Positions 20,301 to 27,504 of a stretch of DNA of 64,000 nt are shown piece by piece. Every line of letters begins with the position of its first letter. Position 1 is the first letter of the stretch. The notes under the pieces were generated by a model. That model ran no database searches. It was not told the origin of the DNA and saw nothing but the letters and a program-made list of their open reading frames with translations. Source of the DNA: Noviherbaspirillum suwonense (lineage in GTDB: Bacteria > Pseudomonadota > Gammaproteobacteria > Burkholderiales > Burkholderiaceae_D); contig NZ_FXUL01000011.1 of the NCBI RefSeq assembly GCF_900182955.1, positions 62,001-126,000 on the forward strand, given 5' to 3'. The position numbers were made by a program, and so were the translations under genes.

Positions 20301-20335
20301 CGGTGGCGAAGAAAACCAGGCCGCGCAAGGCTTGA
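14357..20335 (+). CDS. Giant tandem alpha/beta-hydrolase plus CHAT-domain protein
   Basis: About 1992 residues. An N-terminal all-beta-like region (to ~225) is followed by hydrolase 1: oxyanion strand ILVFIHGTASS near 235 and nucleophile S309 in VSHSRGG. Hydrolase 2 resembles LCAT/PGAP1 lipases: VVVVLPGVMGSTL near 585, S690 in LLAHSMGGLVVR, and LGTPNQGAWS. Residues ~970-1200 have a macro-like pattern (GHYENDAIAG, AVVTGLGAYDG). A CHAT domain (~1310-1590) has His1440 in VSGHGVYN and Cys1483/1484 in FLNCCHLGQ, the caspase-like dyad. The tail (~1600-1992) is helical with TPR-like stretches. No signal peptide or membrane helix is visible. The start ATG at 14357 is the best fit but other in-frame ATGs lie at 14129 and 14327. 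CHAT and esterase domains recur in bacterial immunity and cell-death proteins; such a role here is inference. Confidence 0.8.
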   Translation: MTTADDSNSRLPQPKPPAQTPVPVPLSLSGRETGARLPSLLNPVMRGGGLDDPFLPAGFLTPVRTWDVDPLARGAALADGAAEQRHDAGADEVVVLELTDGSIFISSAARLQATLQVSRPQLLAPDGTVLLEKLRVEGAQARGLLGEAAGGLLRRVSTLVVGRTDPVLEQAARLARPVELGISWAGTRALMMAIESRLSDPGPGLYRWNGADSAGPALRPAAFGDGGAQPDPARSPILVFIHGTASSTLGSFGDLRGANPALWSALEQRYPGGLYGFEHRTLSESPIENALQLAAALPAGAQVSLVSHSRGGLVADLLCLGDFDALIGDYAYAFEGTGDADPAEAARVLAELAGAHKEQRVQLRQLARLLREKRLQVQRYVRCASPAQGTRLASGNFDLFLSGILTLIGQVPYFFGNPLYSAFKRVVIEIARNRTNPHLVPGIEAMLPDAPMARLLRDAPPRLPLQMALIAGDIEGGNLLKRLGVLLTDFLLFENVDNDLVVDTASMLGGIAPHSAARVLFDRGADVSHFRYFDNDDTRSALRDWLVAADPAQLAAFQPLQAGFTSMDAAGIVASRGGPPLPDRPVVVVLPGVMGSTLRVNGDDRVWFDLPDLIAGGLEKIGWDRQQVEAETLWDRYYGSLCAYLAKSHRVQPFAYDWRQPPDVLGERLGEFLDALMKETQQPVRLLAHSMGGLVVRACAARRPGVMDMLMQRDGARLVMLGTPNQGAWSMVENLLGKGSTLRTLIRLDLQHDMQQVLDIVAAFRGPLALLPRPGFRDMFQGQPDGGGDYALQDSATWAAFRDKVRDFWFGDHHSALPAQQALDDASWLWRQDAASSPDGRPTLPATWAAKSIYVHGVAATTPCGVREEGGRLKMVGTSRGDGTVTWESGRIGGIGSFYYMPAAHGDLPATADYFPALAELLAGGATAALAQQPPALRDALQALPVTYDAGPPTADDADAIERGLMGGALRAQVAPRAKRRLEVAVRAMDLRFVFEPIMVGHYENDAIAGPESLIDRELLQGDLSERRSLGLYAGPRGTVTVALRVQRHGRQASELLSGAVVTGLGAYDGALSLAELTESVRSGVLRYLLQVIDVLGEAPRELSLATLLLGYNSSANLSVAASVEALVRGVIEANARFQQTTRLDIRVARLDIVELYLDTAITAVYALRDLAPTLAGYAADQGALLVCRDALEQGDGVRQRLFDSRAGSYWPRLMVTDAARSGDVGHERRTGPQIADRLRFLYIGQRARAEAVVQQRQPGLVETLVRQQIGSAVWQDSFGRMLFQLMVPHDFKEAARELERIVLVVDAYTANLPWELMLADDPSRSDRQALPLAVRTPVIRQFATNDFRRQVRQAIAHTALVIGNPSTRGFGAAFPDERGAPGPELAPLPGAQAEAEAVAAALFGLGYELRQVIGAGNGATSVLAELYAGPYRVLHVSGHGVYNLRHRDGRGRGGVVLSDGLLISAAEIGAMETVPELVFLNCCHLGQIEGTVSDGNRLAASVARELIDIGVRCVVVAGWAVNDRTAGLFATAFYEQLFQHKHAFGDAVFEARQQTWKAAPADITWGAFQAYGDPGWRADPRTAAAGPDRPGLYASPEELLDELASVRAELSRRTSLLSQRDAEAQAQRVEQLLKSRTPPGWAMLPALNSALGGTWRDLGRFDRARAAYLAAIQAEDAAGRVPIRDIEQLANVETRLAEEKAAQEPDARNGGAAGAETAEQLLDLALARLDGLEKLVSAGGRQPNAPVFNAERSMLLGSALKRRASLHARRLLAAAGQDGNGERERDIQRNAEVMAATLEQAVAAYRNAEGTPGDSRFTPAAALNRLALDALTPWTDGAARDAALALAQRCREDAVQRQAKSPTVWGAVLLPESLLVESLLDGSLGRAGDAGQRAYEHLAQAYSDTLAELSLKPADIDTMVSQMALLALFFDALAMLRDDDALRRTAQRLQDIAQLLQPGRERREPPAAPDRAVARKAARHAVAKKTRPRKA

Positions 20336-20406
20336 TGTGAAACGCAGGCGGGACGAGCGCAGGCTCGGCGGCTTGCGTTATGGAGGATTGACGCAAAGTG
20401 CCATGT

Positions 20407-21621
20407 TCACAAGACCTCGCCGCCGCCAGTGGCTGGTAGCACAGCGAGCAACTTCTTCAATAACTCCTGGGCATCGGCATGACCTTGTCCGGCTGCCCTG
20501 CGTAGCCAGCGAATCGATTCCTGCGGATCTTTTGCAGCACCCACACCTTGGAAATAACAGAGTGCCAGGTAGTACTGGGCACCACGATGGCCTTGGTCGG
20601 CCGCCTGCCGATACCAGTAGACCGCCGCCGTGTCGCTCTTGGTCGCGTCTTCGGCATACTGATAATAGACACCGAAGTTGTATTGGGCTTCGGCATGGCC
20701 ATGCAGGGCCGCCTTCTGATACCAGAGGATCGCCTCCTTTGGGTTCTTCGTCACGCCAATACCTTGTTGATAACAGCAGCCGAGGCTGTGTTCGGCAATG
20801 GCAAAGCCCTGGTCGGCCGCCTTTCGATACCAATGGACTGCCTCCTTCTCGTCCCTCTCCACGCCTGTCCCTTGGTGATAACAGTTGCCGAGGTTGGTTT
20901 CGGCAGCAGCAAGGCCCTGGTCGGCCGCCTTTTGATACCAGCGGACGGCCTCCTTCTCATCCCTTGCTACGCCTATGCCTTGTTCGAAACAGCGACCCAG
21001 GTTGAACTGGGCGTCGCCATCACCCCGATCGGCCGACCGTCGATACCAGCGGACCGCTTCCTGCTCGTCTTTCAACACGCCGCTGCCATGTTGATAACAG
21101 TAGCCAAGGCTGTTTTCGGCGGCAGGATAGCCTTGCTGAGCCGCCTGTTGGAACAAGCGACTTGCTTCCTTCTCGTCTTTCGCCACGCTGATGCCCTGTT
21201 CATGACAAATGCCCAAGGCAAACTGGGCGGCAGCAAAGCCCTGCTGGGCCGCCTTTTGATACCAGCGGACTGCCTCCCCTTCGTCCAGCGCTACGCCTAT
21301 GCCTTTTCCATAACAGTCGCCAAGGCTGTATTCAGCGTCGGCAAGGCCTTGCCGCGCAGCCAGACGATACCAGCGGACCGCCGCCTCTTCATTCGCCGCC
21401 ACGCCTATGCCATGCTGAAAAGAGTAGCCCCATTTGAATTGATCATGAGCATTGCCTTTCTCGGCTTTCCGCAATTGCGAGGCAATCGCTTGTTCACCCA
21501 ATTTGATCAATGCGTCGGGCACGACCTGTTGAAGGAATTCGGTAGCGTATCTGTCATTCGCTGCAACCTGTATTGACCTGATCGGATCGAGCTTCGCCAG
21601 AATGTCCTGGACGCCCTTCAT
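20407..21621 (-). CDS. Sel1-repeat protein (nine tandem repeats)
   Basis: 404 residues. A short N-terminal helix region (1-57) is followed by nine 36-residue Sel1-like repeats (about 58-381) of the form AEYSLGDCYGKGIGVALDE then EAVRWYQKAAQQG. Sel1 repeats form solenoid scaffolds that bind partner proteins. No signal peptide is evident. The ATG at 21621 overlaps the upstream gene's TGA as ATGA, so the two are translationally coupled; a longer reading to 21696 is possible but less likely. GC is lower than in neighbours. It faces the CHAT giant gene (71 bases apart). In other systems Sel1 proteins serve as effector partners or immunity proteins; no such role can be shown here. Confidence 0.88.
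   Translation of the reverse strand: MKGVQDILAKLDPIRSIQVAANDRYATEFLQQVVPDALIKLGEQAIASQLRKAEKGNAHDQFKWGYSFQHGIGVAANEEAAVRWYRLAARQGLADAEYSLGDCYGKGIGVALDEGEAVRWYQKAAQQGFAAAQFALGICHEQGISVAKDEKEASRLFQQAAQQGYPAAENSLGYCYQHGSGVLKDEQEAVRWYRRSADRGDGDAQFNLGRCFEQGIGVARDEKEAVRWYQKAADQGLAAAETNLGNCYHQGTGVERDEKEAVHWYRKAADQGFAIAEHSLGCCYQQGIGVTKNPKEAILWYQKAALHGHAEAQYNFGVYYQYAEDATKSDTAAVYWYRQAADQGHRGAQYYLALCYFQGVGAAKDPQESIRWLRRAAGQGHADAQELLKKLLAVLPATGGGEVL
20479..21450 (-). repeat. Nine tandem 108-bp coding repeats (Sel1 units)
   Basis: Each 108-base unit encodes one 36-residue Sel1 repeat; the nine run without interruption. Units 5 and 6 are most alike, unit 8 is the most diverged (it lost the GxGV core). DNA similarity between units would permit gain or loss of whole repeats in frame. 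Confidence 0.85.
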
Positions 21622-24242
21622 GATTGGTGGCTTGCGCGCAAAGTGGCTACCCCCAGTGCTTCCTTCACCGCCGCCGTTTGCCGTTCCAGAAAGCATTTGA
21701 GCGCTGCGCCGAACGCGGGGCTGTAGAGAAGCACTTCGTCCATCAGCAGTTCCAGGAATTGCGCCGTTTGCGCTGGTGCGACATAGGCTTCATGCGCAAT
21801 GATCCAGGCCACCACTTTTTCATTGCCGGCTGCTATCGCATGGAACAGTGCATTCCTGCCCGACTCATCGTCCTTGTTCACCAGCTCGGGCTGGCTGCGT
21901 GCCAGCTCGCACAGCCGCTTCAAGTCGATGCCCCCCTTGTTTTCAAGCAGCGCAAACCATTGCTGTCCCGGCTTCTGCGGTCGGGCTCTCGTCGTATTCG
22001 GAGCGGGCTTGTGCTTTGCCTGCGGCCCTTTCCTGGCTGGCTTGGCGGCGCTCGAAGTGGTGGTCGATGTAGCGGTGCTGCTGGATGTCGTGGTGGTCGC
22101 CGTGGTCGATGATGTGGCCGTGCTCATGCCAGTGTCGGACCACGTCGGCCATGACGCATCCACCTCCGGCACGGGTGCGTGGCGCGACTCGTTGCGGGCC
22201 ACCTTCGCCGGCATTTGCCACTCGCCTTGCGTTGTCCTGTCACGCTCCTGCCGCTGCGCAGGCGCCGGTAGCGTGGAAGCCGTCAGCGGCGATGCCGCCG
22301 GCACCTCCACCAGCTTCGTTAGGCCCGGAATCGCCCGCGGAAGATCCACCGGCGGCGCTGCAGGCGCCGGCGCCGGTGCACTCGCCGGCAGCGCAATCGC
22401 ATCGGGCGGCAACGCAAGCACCGTTTCCTCGGCTACACCCAGCCCCTTGATGGCCTGCGCCAGGTCAGCCGCCGTATAGCCACTCGATGCGCCGGCCGGT
22501 CCCCGCAACAACACCGCCAGCGCCGGCTGCGCCGCCCCCAGCGTGATCGCGTCCATCTCGATGAGCACCTGCAGCGCCGGCAGCATCACCTTGCGCGACT
22601 TGTCGCCCCAGCGCGCCGCGTCGATGCCGGCGACGCTGCGCATCAGGTCGGCGATCCATTCGCGTTCTGTCCCAAACGGCAGCACCAGGCCCTGGCGCCA
22701 CAGATAGCACAGACCCGACAGCAAGCCACCGATCGCTTCGACGCCGTGAAACTCGTCCGCATCATGCTTCATGAGCTGGCCATACAAGGTGCGGGCTGCA
22801 TGGATCAGGTCGGCCTGGCTGAACGGCTTCTTGCCCGTACTCGGCTGCTTGAGCCGCTTGTCACACAGCTTGACGAAGCTCATCAGGTTGGAGATGCCCT
22901 GGCTGCTGACGCACCCTTGCGCATACGCCGGGCCATTGATCGCTGCGATCAGCTGCGTGGATGCGTTCTCCAGCGCCTGGCTCATGTCGGGCTGCGCATG
23001 AAGGCCCATTTCGAACAGGGTGCGCACGAAGTTGCTGCAGTTCGACAGGGTCTGACTAGTGCCGGCGCACAGTTGCTGCGGTGTCAGGTGCAGCATCAGG
23101 TTCAGCAGCCGCGATATCGGCGCGGCCAGGTCGCTGTCATCGGCTTGCAGCACGCGATTGTCGAGCAGTGTCCTGAAGGCGTTGCACAGGTTGATCAGGG
23201 ACACCGCATCGACCGTACGCTGCGCGCTGCTGCTGCTACTACTGCTACTACTGCTACTGCTACTATTGCTACTGCTACTATTGCTACTGCCAGCTGCACC
23301 GGTATCGAGACGTGCCAGCGCAGCCGGTGAACCCAGGCCCATCGCGCATCGCCTCAGGAAGGCCCGGTTGTCTGCGCATTGCGTCAGCAGCAACTGGTCG
23401 GTCACGCCCTGCGTCGTATCGGCTTTCAGCGGCACCAGGCTGCGCTTGACCATCAGGTCGATCTGCACCGCGCATTTGGCCAGTTGGTGAACGCTCAGGA
23501 AGCCACGTGTATGATCGCTGCCGAGCCAGCTGGCAAACAGTTCCAGCGCCTGGCCATAGCTTGCCTTTATCACCTTGCTGCTTTCGAGCAGCTCGCTCTT
23601 CAGACCCCGACTGACCCAGTTCAGTATGTCCAGCACCGTGCCGTTGGCGCCGGCCGATTCGGGCATGCCCAGCACTGACAGCTGCTTGAGCAGGCACTCG
23701 GTGACGCTTTGCAGCGCAGGGCAGACCCGGCGCTGCTGGGCCGTATCGAAAAGCACGCCGGCGCTCGGGCTGGCGCATACCGAGAGGCCCAGGCAGAGGC
23801 TGCGGATATCGGACGCGTCGAGGCTGTCGCACAACTCGGGCTGCTCGGCGAGCGCGCGGTTGAACGCCCGCAGGAATGTCACCAGCGCATCGCTCAGGCG
23901 CAACACGGGCACACTCTTCGGGGCATGCCTCAGTGCGCGCTCGATGCAGGCAGCGTAGTCCTTGAGCGCTGCGAACGGGCGCACAATATCGGCCAGGTTG
24001 GCGCTGTCGGGCGCCTTGAGCTGCTTGAGTTGATAGCTCAGTGCGTCCAGCGCGGCGGCATCGAACTTGCCCGGTGCGGTTGCGAAGTCGTCGTTGTCTG
24101 CGAAGCTGCTGGTCGGCCGTTCCGGCCGCGACTGGACGCTGGGAGCGAGGACGCCTGCGGGCGGCGCCGGCTGGCCATGCGGCGCGCCGACGGACAGTGC
24201 TGCAAAGGAAGTGTTCATGGAACTGCCTGTGTCGGGGCGCAT
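21618..24242 (-). CDS. Large polyserine/ankyrin protein of unknown function, effector-like
   Basis: 874 residues that I do not recognise as a whole. The first ~55 residues are Ser/Pro/Ala-rich and disordered. Residues 55-315 and 345-620 are helical and look repetitive (for example ISRLLNLMLHLTPQQLC and ISNLMSFVKLCDK), faintly like the helical repeats of plant-pathogen type III effectors. A polyserine run lies at ~318-339, a Pro/Ala linker at ~635-680, a Ser/Thr run at ~705-732 and a single ankyrin-like unit near 794-815 (ESGRNALFHAIAAGNEKVVA). There is no signal peptide or membrane helix. The Sel1 gene overlaps its stop codon. An alternative ATG lies at 24218. A secreted effector is one reading, but no type III promoter box (TTCG-N16-TTCG) is visible upstream and no secretion genes are nearby. 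Confidence 0.6.
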   Translation of the reverse strand: MRPDTGSSMNTSFAALSVGAPHGQPAPPAGVLAPSVQSRPERPTSSFADNDDFATAPGKFDAAALDALSYQLKQLKAPDSANLADIVRPFAALKDYAACIERALRHAPKSVPVLRLSDALVTFLRAFNRALAEQPELCDSLDASDIRSLCLGLSVCASPSAGVLFDTAQQRRVCPALQSVTECLLKQLSVLGMPESAGANGTVLDILNWVSRGLKSELLESSKVIKASYGQALELFASWLGSDHTRGFLSVHQLAKCAVQIDLMVKRSLVPLKADTTQGVTDQLLLTQCADNRAFLRRCAMGLGSPAALARLDTGAAGSSNSSSSNSSSSSSSSSSSSSAQRTVDAVSLINLCNAFRTLLDNRVLQADDSDLAAPISRLLNLMLHLTPQQLCAGTSQTLSNCSNFVRTLFEMGLHAQPDMSQALENASTQLIAAINGPAYAQGCVSSQGISNLMSFVKLCDKRLKQPSTGKKPFSQADLIHAARTLYGQLMKHDADEFHGVEAIGGLLSGLCYLWRQGLVLPFGTEREWIADLMRSVAGIDAARWGDKSRKVMLPALQVLIEMDAITLGAAQPALAVLLRGPAGASSGYTAADLAQAIKGLGVAEETVLALPPDAIALPASAPAPAPAAPPVDLPRAIPGLTKLVEVPAASPLTASTLPAPAQRQERDRTTQGEWQMPAKVARNESRHAPVPEVDASWPTWSDTGMSTATSSTTATTTTSSSTATSTTTSSAAKPARKGPQAKHKPAPNTTRARPQKPGQQWFALLENKGGIDLKRLCELARSQPELVNKDDESGRNALFHAIAAGNEKVVAWIIAHEAYVAPAQTAQFLELLMDEVLLYSPAFGAALKCFLERQTAAVKEALGVATLRASHQS
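23227..23290 (-). repeat. AGC/AGT/AAT trinucleotide repeat encoding polyserine
   Basis: About 64 bases of imperfect trinucleotide repeat inside the ankyrin-type gene, coding for serine with two asparagines. Slippage would add or remove whole residues without shifting the frame, changing linker length only. Confidence 0.85.
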
Positions 24243-24433
24243 GGTGTGCTTGTCCTGGGGTGGTTGGGAATAGGTAAAACGGCCAGCTTCGTAACCGCCG
24301 GCATGCCTATGCTCACCGCTCGCATGCGATTGCTGGCGCGCAAACGCAGTCGCCGATCCAATGTGAACCAGGGCACCGACAAACGCCCTTTCTACCCCCT
24401 ACTCTAGTAGATTGATCCCAGCCAGGCCACCCC

Positions 24434-26965
24434 ATGCCGTCCCCAAAAAAGCCCTTGCCTTTCACCCCGTCCGGCTATGTCCGGGTCCGCGGCGCCCGCG
24501 AACACAACCTGAAGAATGTCGACGTCGATATTCCGCGGGATGCGCTGGTGGTCTTCACCGGCGTCTCCGGCTCGGGCAAGTCCTCGCTGGCGTTCGGCAC
24601 GCTGTATGCGGAAGCGCAGCGGCGCTACCTGGAATCGGTGTCGCCCTATGCGCGGCGGCTGTTCCACCAGATGGCGGTGCCCGAGGTCGACGACATCGAC
24701 GGCCTGCCGCCGGCGGTGGCGCTGCAGCAGCAGCGCGGCACGCCGACCACCCGTTCGTCGGTCGGCAGCGTGACCACGCTGTCGAACCTGATGCGCATGC
24801 TGTACTCCCGCGCCGGCGACTACCCGGAAGGGCAGCCGCTGCTGTACGCGGAATCATTCTCGCCGAACACGCCGGAAGGCGCCTGCCCCGAGTGCCACGG
24901 CCTGGGCCGCGTGGTCGAAGCGACCGAGCGCTCGATGGTGCCGGACGACAGCCTGACCATACGCGAGCGGGCCGTGGCCGCATGGCCGACCGCGTGGCAC
25001 GGGCAGAACCTGCGCGAGATCCTGATGACGCTGGGTTACGACGTCGACAAGCCCTGGCGCGACCTGCCCAAGAAGGACCGCGACTGGATCCTCTATACCG
25101 ATGAGCAGCCGAGCGTGCCCGTGTACTCCGGCTTCAGCGCGGACGAGGTGCAGGACGCGTTGAAACGCAAGGCCGTGCCGAGCTACCAGGGCACGTTCAC
25201 CAGCGCCCGCAAGTACGTGCTGCAGACCTTCGCCACCACCCAGAGCCCGCTGATGAAGAAGCGCGTCGCGCGCTACCTGGTCGGCAGCGACTGCCCGCTA
25301 TGCGAAGGCCGTCGGCTGCGCCGCGAATCGCTGTCGGTGACCTTCGCCGGCCATGACATCGCGTCGATCTCGCGGCTGCCGCTGAAGCAGCTGGCGGCCC
25401 TGCTCAAGCCCTATGTCGAACAGACCGCGAAAGGCAATGCAAAGCATGACCGCGCGCACCCGGAACAGGTGATCGTGCGCCAGCGCATTGCCGCCGACCT
25501 CGCCGCGCGGCTGTCGGTGCTGCTGGACCTGGGCCTGGGTTACCTGACGCTGGAGCGCAGCACGCCGACGCTGTCGCCGGGCGAGCTGCAGCGGCTGCGC
25601 CTGGCCACCCAGGTGCGTTCCAACCTGTTCGGCGTGGTCTACGTGCTCGACGAGCCGTCGGCCGGCCTGCACCCAGCGGACACCGAGGCGCTGCTGACCG
25701 CGCTGGCGCGGCTGAAGGCCTCGGGCAATTCGCTGTTCGTGGTCGAGCATGAGCTGGACGTGATACGCCAGGCCGACTGGATCGTCGACGTCGGCCCGGC
25801 AGCCGGCGAACAGGGCGGCATGGTGCTCTACAGCGGCCCGCCGGACGGCCTGGCGAAAGTCGAGGCGTCGCAGACCCGGCGCTACCTGTTCGATGAAGCG
25901 CCGCCGCCGGCCCGCACGCCGCGCGCGCCGTCCGGCTGGCTGAAGCTCGAAGGCGTGACCCGCAACAACCTCGACCGGCTCGACGCCGCCTTCCCGCTGG
26001 GCGTGCTGACCAGCGTGACCGGCGTCTCCGGCTCGGGCAAGTCCAGCCTGGTCAGCCAGGCGCTGGTGGAACTGGCGGCGGAGTCGCTGGGCCACGCGGC
26101 CGCGCCGGAGGAAGAGGAAGCCGATGCGCTGGCGCCGACCGACACCGCGCCGACCGGCGGGCGCATCGTCGCCGGCATGGACAAGGTCAGGCGCATGGTG
26201 CGGGTCGACCAGAAGCCGATCGGCCGCACGCCGCGCTCCAACCTGGCGACCTACACCGGCCTGTTCGACCATGTGCGCAAGCTGTTCGCCGCCAGCCCGG
26301 ACGCGCGCCGGCGGCGCTTCGACGCCGGCCATTTCTCGTTCAACGTCGCCAAGGGCCGCTGCCCGACCTGCGAGGGCGAAGGCCAGGTGATGGTGGAGCT
26401 GCTGTTCCTGCCCAGCGTCTACACGCCCTGTCCGGCCTGCGAGGGCGCGCGCTACAACGAGCGGGTGCTGGCCGTGCGCTACCGCGAGCGCAACATCGCC
26501 GACGTGCTGCGCATGACGGTGGATGCGGCCTTCGACTTCTTCGCCGACGACGAGCCGCTGCGGCGGCCGCTGGGCGTGCTGCGCGAGGTGGGCCTCGGCT
26601 ACCTGCGCCTGGGGCAGGCAGCCACCGAGCTGTCCGGCGGCGAGGCGCAGCGCATCAAGCTCGCCACCGAGCTGCAGCGGCCGCAGCGCGGCGACACGCT
26701 GTACATCCTCGACGAACCCAGCACCGGCCTGCACCCGTCCGACATCGACCGCCTGGTCGCGCAACTGGATGCGCTGGTGGATGCAGGCAATACCGTGATC
26801 GTGGTCGAGCATGACATGCGCATCGTCGCCGCCAGCGACTGGGTGGTGGACATCGGCCCCGGCGCGGGCGACGAGGGAGGCCGCGTGGTCGCCAGCGCGC
26901 CGCCGGCCGAGGTGGCGCGGGCAAAGGGCAGCCGGACCGCGCCTTATCTGGCCAAGGCCCTCTGA
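24434..26965 (+). CDS. UvrA-like ABC ATPase, class II (UvrA2)
   Basis: 843 residues, about 100 shorter than canonical UvrA. It has two ABC ATPase cores: Walker [10 protein letters not shown] at 43-51 and again near 530, signatures [12 protein letters not shown] and [12 protein letters not shown], and Walker B-type [10 protein letters not shown] and [10 protein letters not shown]. Zinc-binding CxxC pairs are [25 protein letters not shown] and CPACEGARY. The missing length falls in the UvrB-binding/insertion region, as in UvrA2 proteins, which protect against DNA-damaging or intercalating compounds in several bacteria without replacing UvrA. The ATG at 24434 begins the family N-terminus; the ribosome binding site is weak. 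It is divergent from the ankyrin-type gene. Confidence 0.88.
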   Translation: MPSPKKPLPFTPSGYVRVRGAREHNLKNVDVDIPRDALVVFTGVSGSGKSSLAFGTLYAEAQRRYLESVSPYARRLFHQMAVPEVDDIDGLPPAVALQQQRGTPTTRSSVGSVTTLSNLMRMLYSRAGDYPEGQPLLYAESFSPNTPEGACPECHGLGRVVEATERSMVPDDSLTIRERAVAAWPTAWHGQNLREILMTLGYDVDKPWRDLPKKDRDWILYTDEQPSVPVYSGFSADEVQDALKRKAVPSYQGTFTSARKYVLQTFATTQSPLMKKRVARYLVGSDCPLCEGRRLRRESLSVTFAGHDIASISRLPLKQLAALLKPYVEQTAKGNAKHDRAHPEQVIVRQRIAADLAARLSVLLDLGLGYLTLERSTPTLSPGELQRLRLATQVRSNLFGVVYVLDEPSAGLHPADTEALLTALARLKASGNSLFVVEHELDVIRQADWIVDVGPAAGEQGGMVLYSGPPDGLAKVEASQTRRYLFDEAPPPARTPRAPSGWLKLEGVTRNNLDRLDAAFPLGVLTSVTGVSGSGKSSLVSQALVELAAESLGHAAAPEEEEADALAPTDTAPTGGRIVAGMDKVRRMVRVDQKPIGRTPRSNLATYTGLFDHVRKLFAASPDARRRRFDAGHFSFNVAKGRCPTCEGEGQVMVELLFLPSVYTPCPACEGARYNERVLAVRYRERNIADVLRMTVDAAFDFFADDEPLRRPLGVLREVGLGYLRLGQAATELSGGEAQRIKLATELQRPQRGDTLYILDEPSTGLHPSDIDRLVAQLDALVDAGNTVIVVEHDMRIVAASDWVVDIGPGAGDEGGRVVASAPPAEVARAKGSRTAPYLAKAL

Positions 26966-27085
26966 ATGGCCGCTGCGCCCGCATCCCGCCGGCGGCCTCC
27001 TGCAGGGGCTGGCGGCGTCTTATAGAATGCATCGTTCATGGGCAGCCGCGGCGCTGCCGCCATCATCTTTATCACCGGAGGAAAC

Positions 27086-27472
27086 ATGTCAGGCTACAGC
27101 ATCAACATCGAGGAACGCACGCTTGCCGGAAACAACTTCCGCGAGGTGCTTTACACCACCAAGCGCAGCCAGCTGGTCATCATGACGCTGCAGCCCGGCG
27201 AGGAAATCGGCATGGAGCACCATGAAGGCCATGACCAGTTCATCCGGGTCGAGGAAGGCACAGGGGTGGCGATTCTCGATGGCGAGAAGCATGCGCTGGA
27301 AGACGGCGTCGCGGTGGTGATCCCGGCCGGCACCGAGCACAACGTGATCAACACCTCGACTTCCGCGCCGATGCGCCTCTATACGCTGTACACGCCGCCG
27401 GAGCACCCGGACGGCATAGTCCACAAGGACAAGGCCGAGGCCGACGAGTACGAGAAGCAGCACGGTCACTGA
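27086..27472 (+). CDS. Small single-domain cupin protein
   Basis: 128 residues. The cupin barrel metal motif is GMEHHEGHDQFIRVEEGTG (two histidines plus a glutamate), with the second motif PAGTEHNVIN. The C-terminus TLYTPPEHPDGIVHKDK is typical of a common small bacterial cupin group with no known substrate. The start is fixed by GGAGGAAAC directly before the ATG at 27086. A TATAGAAT element about 60 bases upstream may be its -10. It is a single gene, convergent with the GGDEF-EAL gene. Confidence 0.9.
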   Translation: MSGYSINIEERTLAGNNFREVLYTTKRSQLVIMTLQPGEEIGMEHHEGHDQFIRVEEGTGVAILDGEKHALEDGVAVVIPAGTEHNVINTSTSAPMRLYTLYTPPEHPDGIVHKDKAEADEYEKQHGH

Positions 27473-27504
27473 GCCGCCGCCGCCCTCCCGCTTCCTTCCT
27501 TCCC

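Noticed and set aside
20341-20379. Imperfect dyad AACGCA...TGCGTT between the convergent giant and Sel1 genes
   Set aside because: Only six clean base pairs at the ends, a long loop and no U-tract; not enough to call a terminator.
24243-24433. Type III secretion promoter box upstream of the ankyrin-type gene
   Set aside because: No TTCG-N16-TTCG pair or HrpL-type box was found on the minus strand of this gap.
24434-26965. Canonical uvrA
   Set aside because: The product is about 100 residues short, in the UvrB-binding/insertion region, and fits the UvrA2 class instead.
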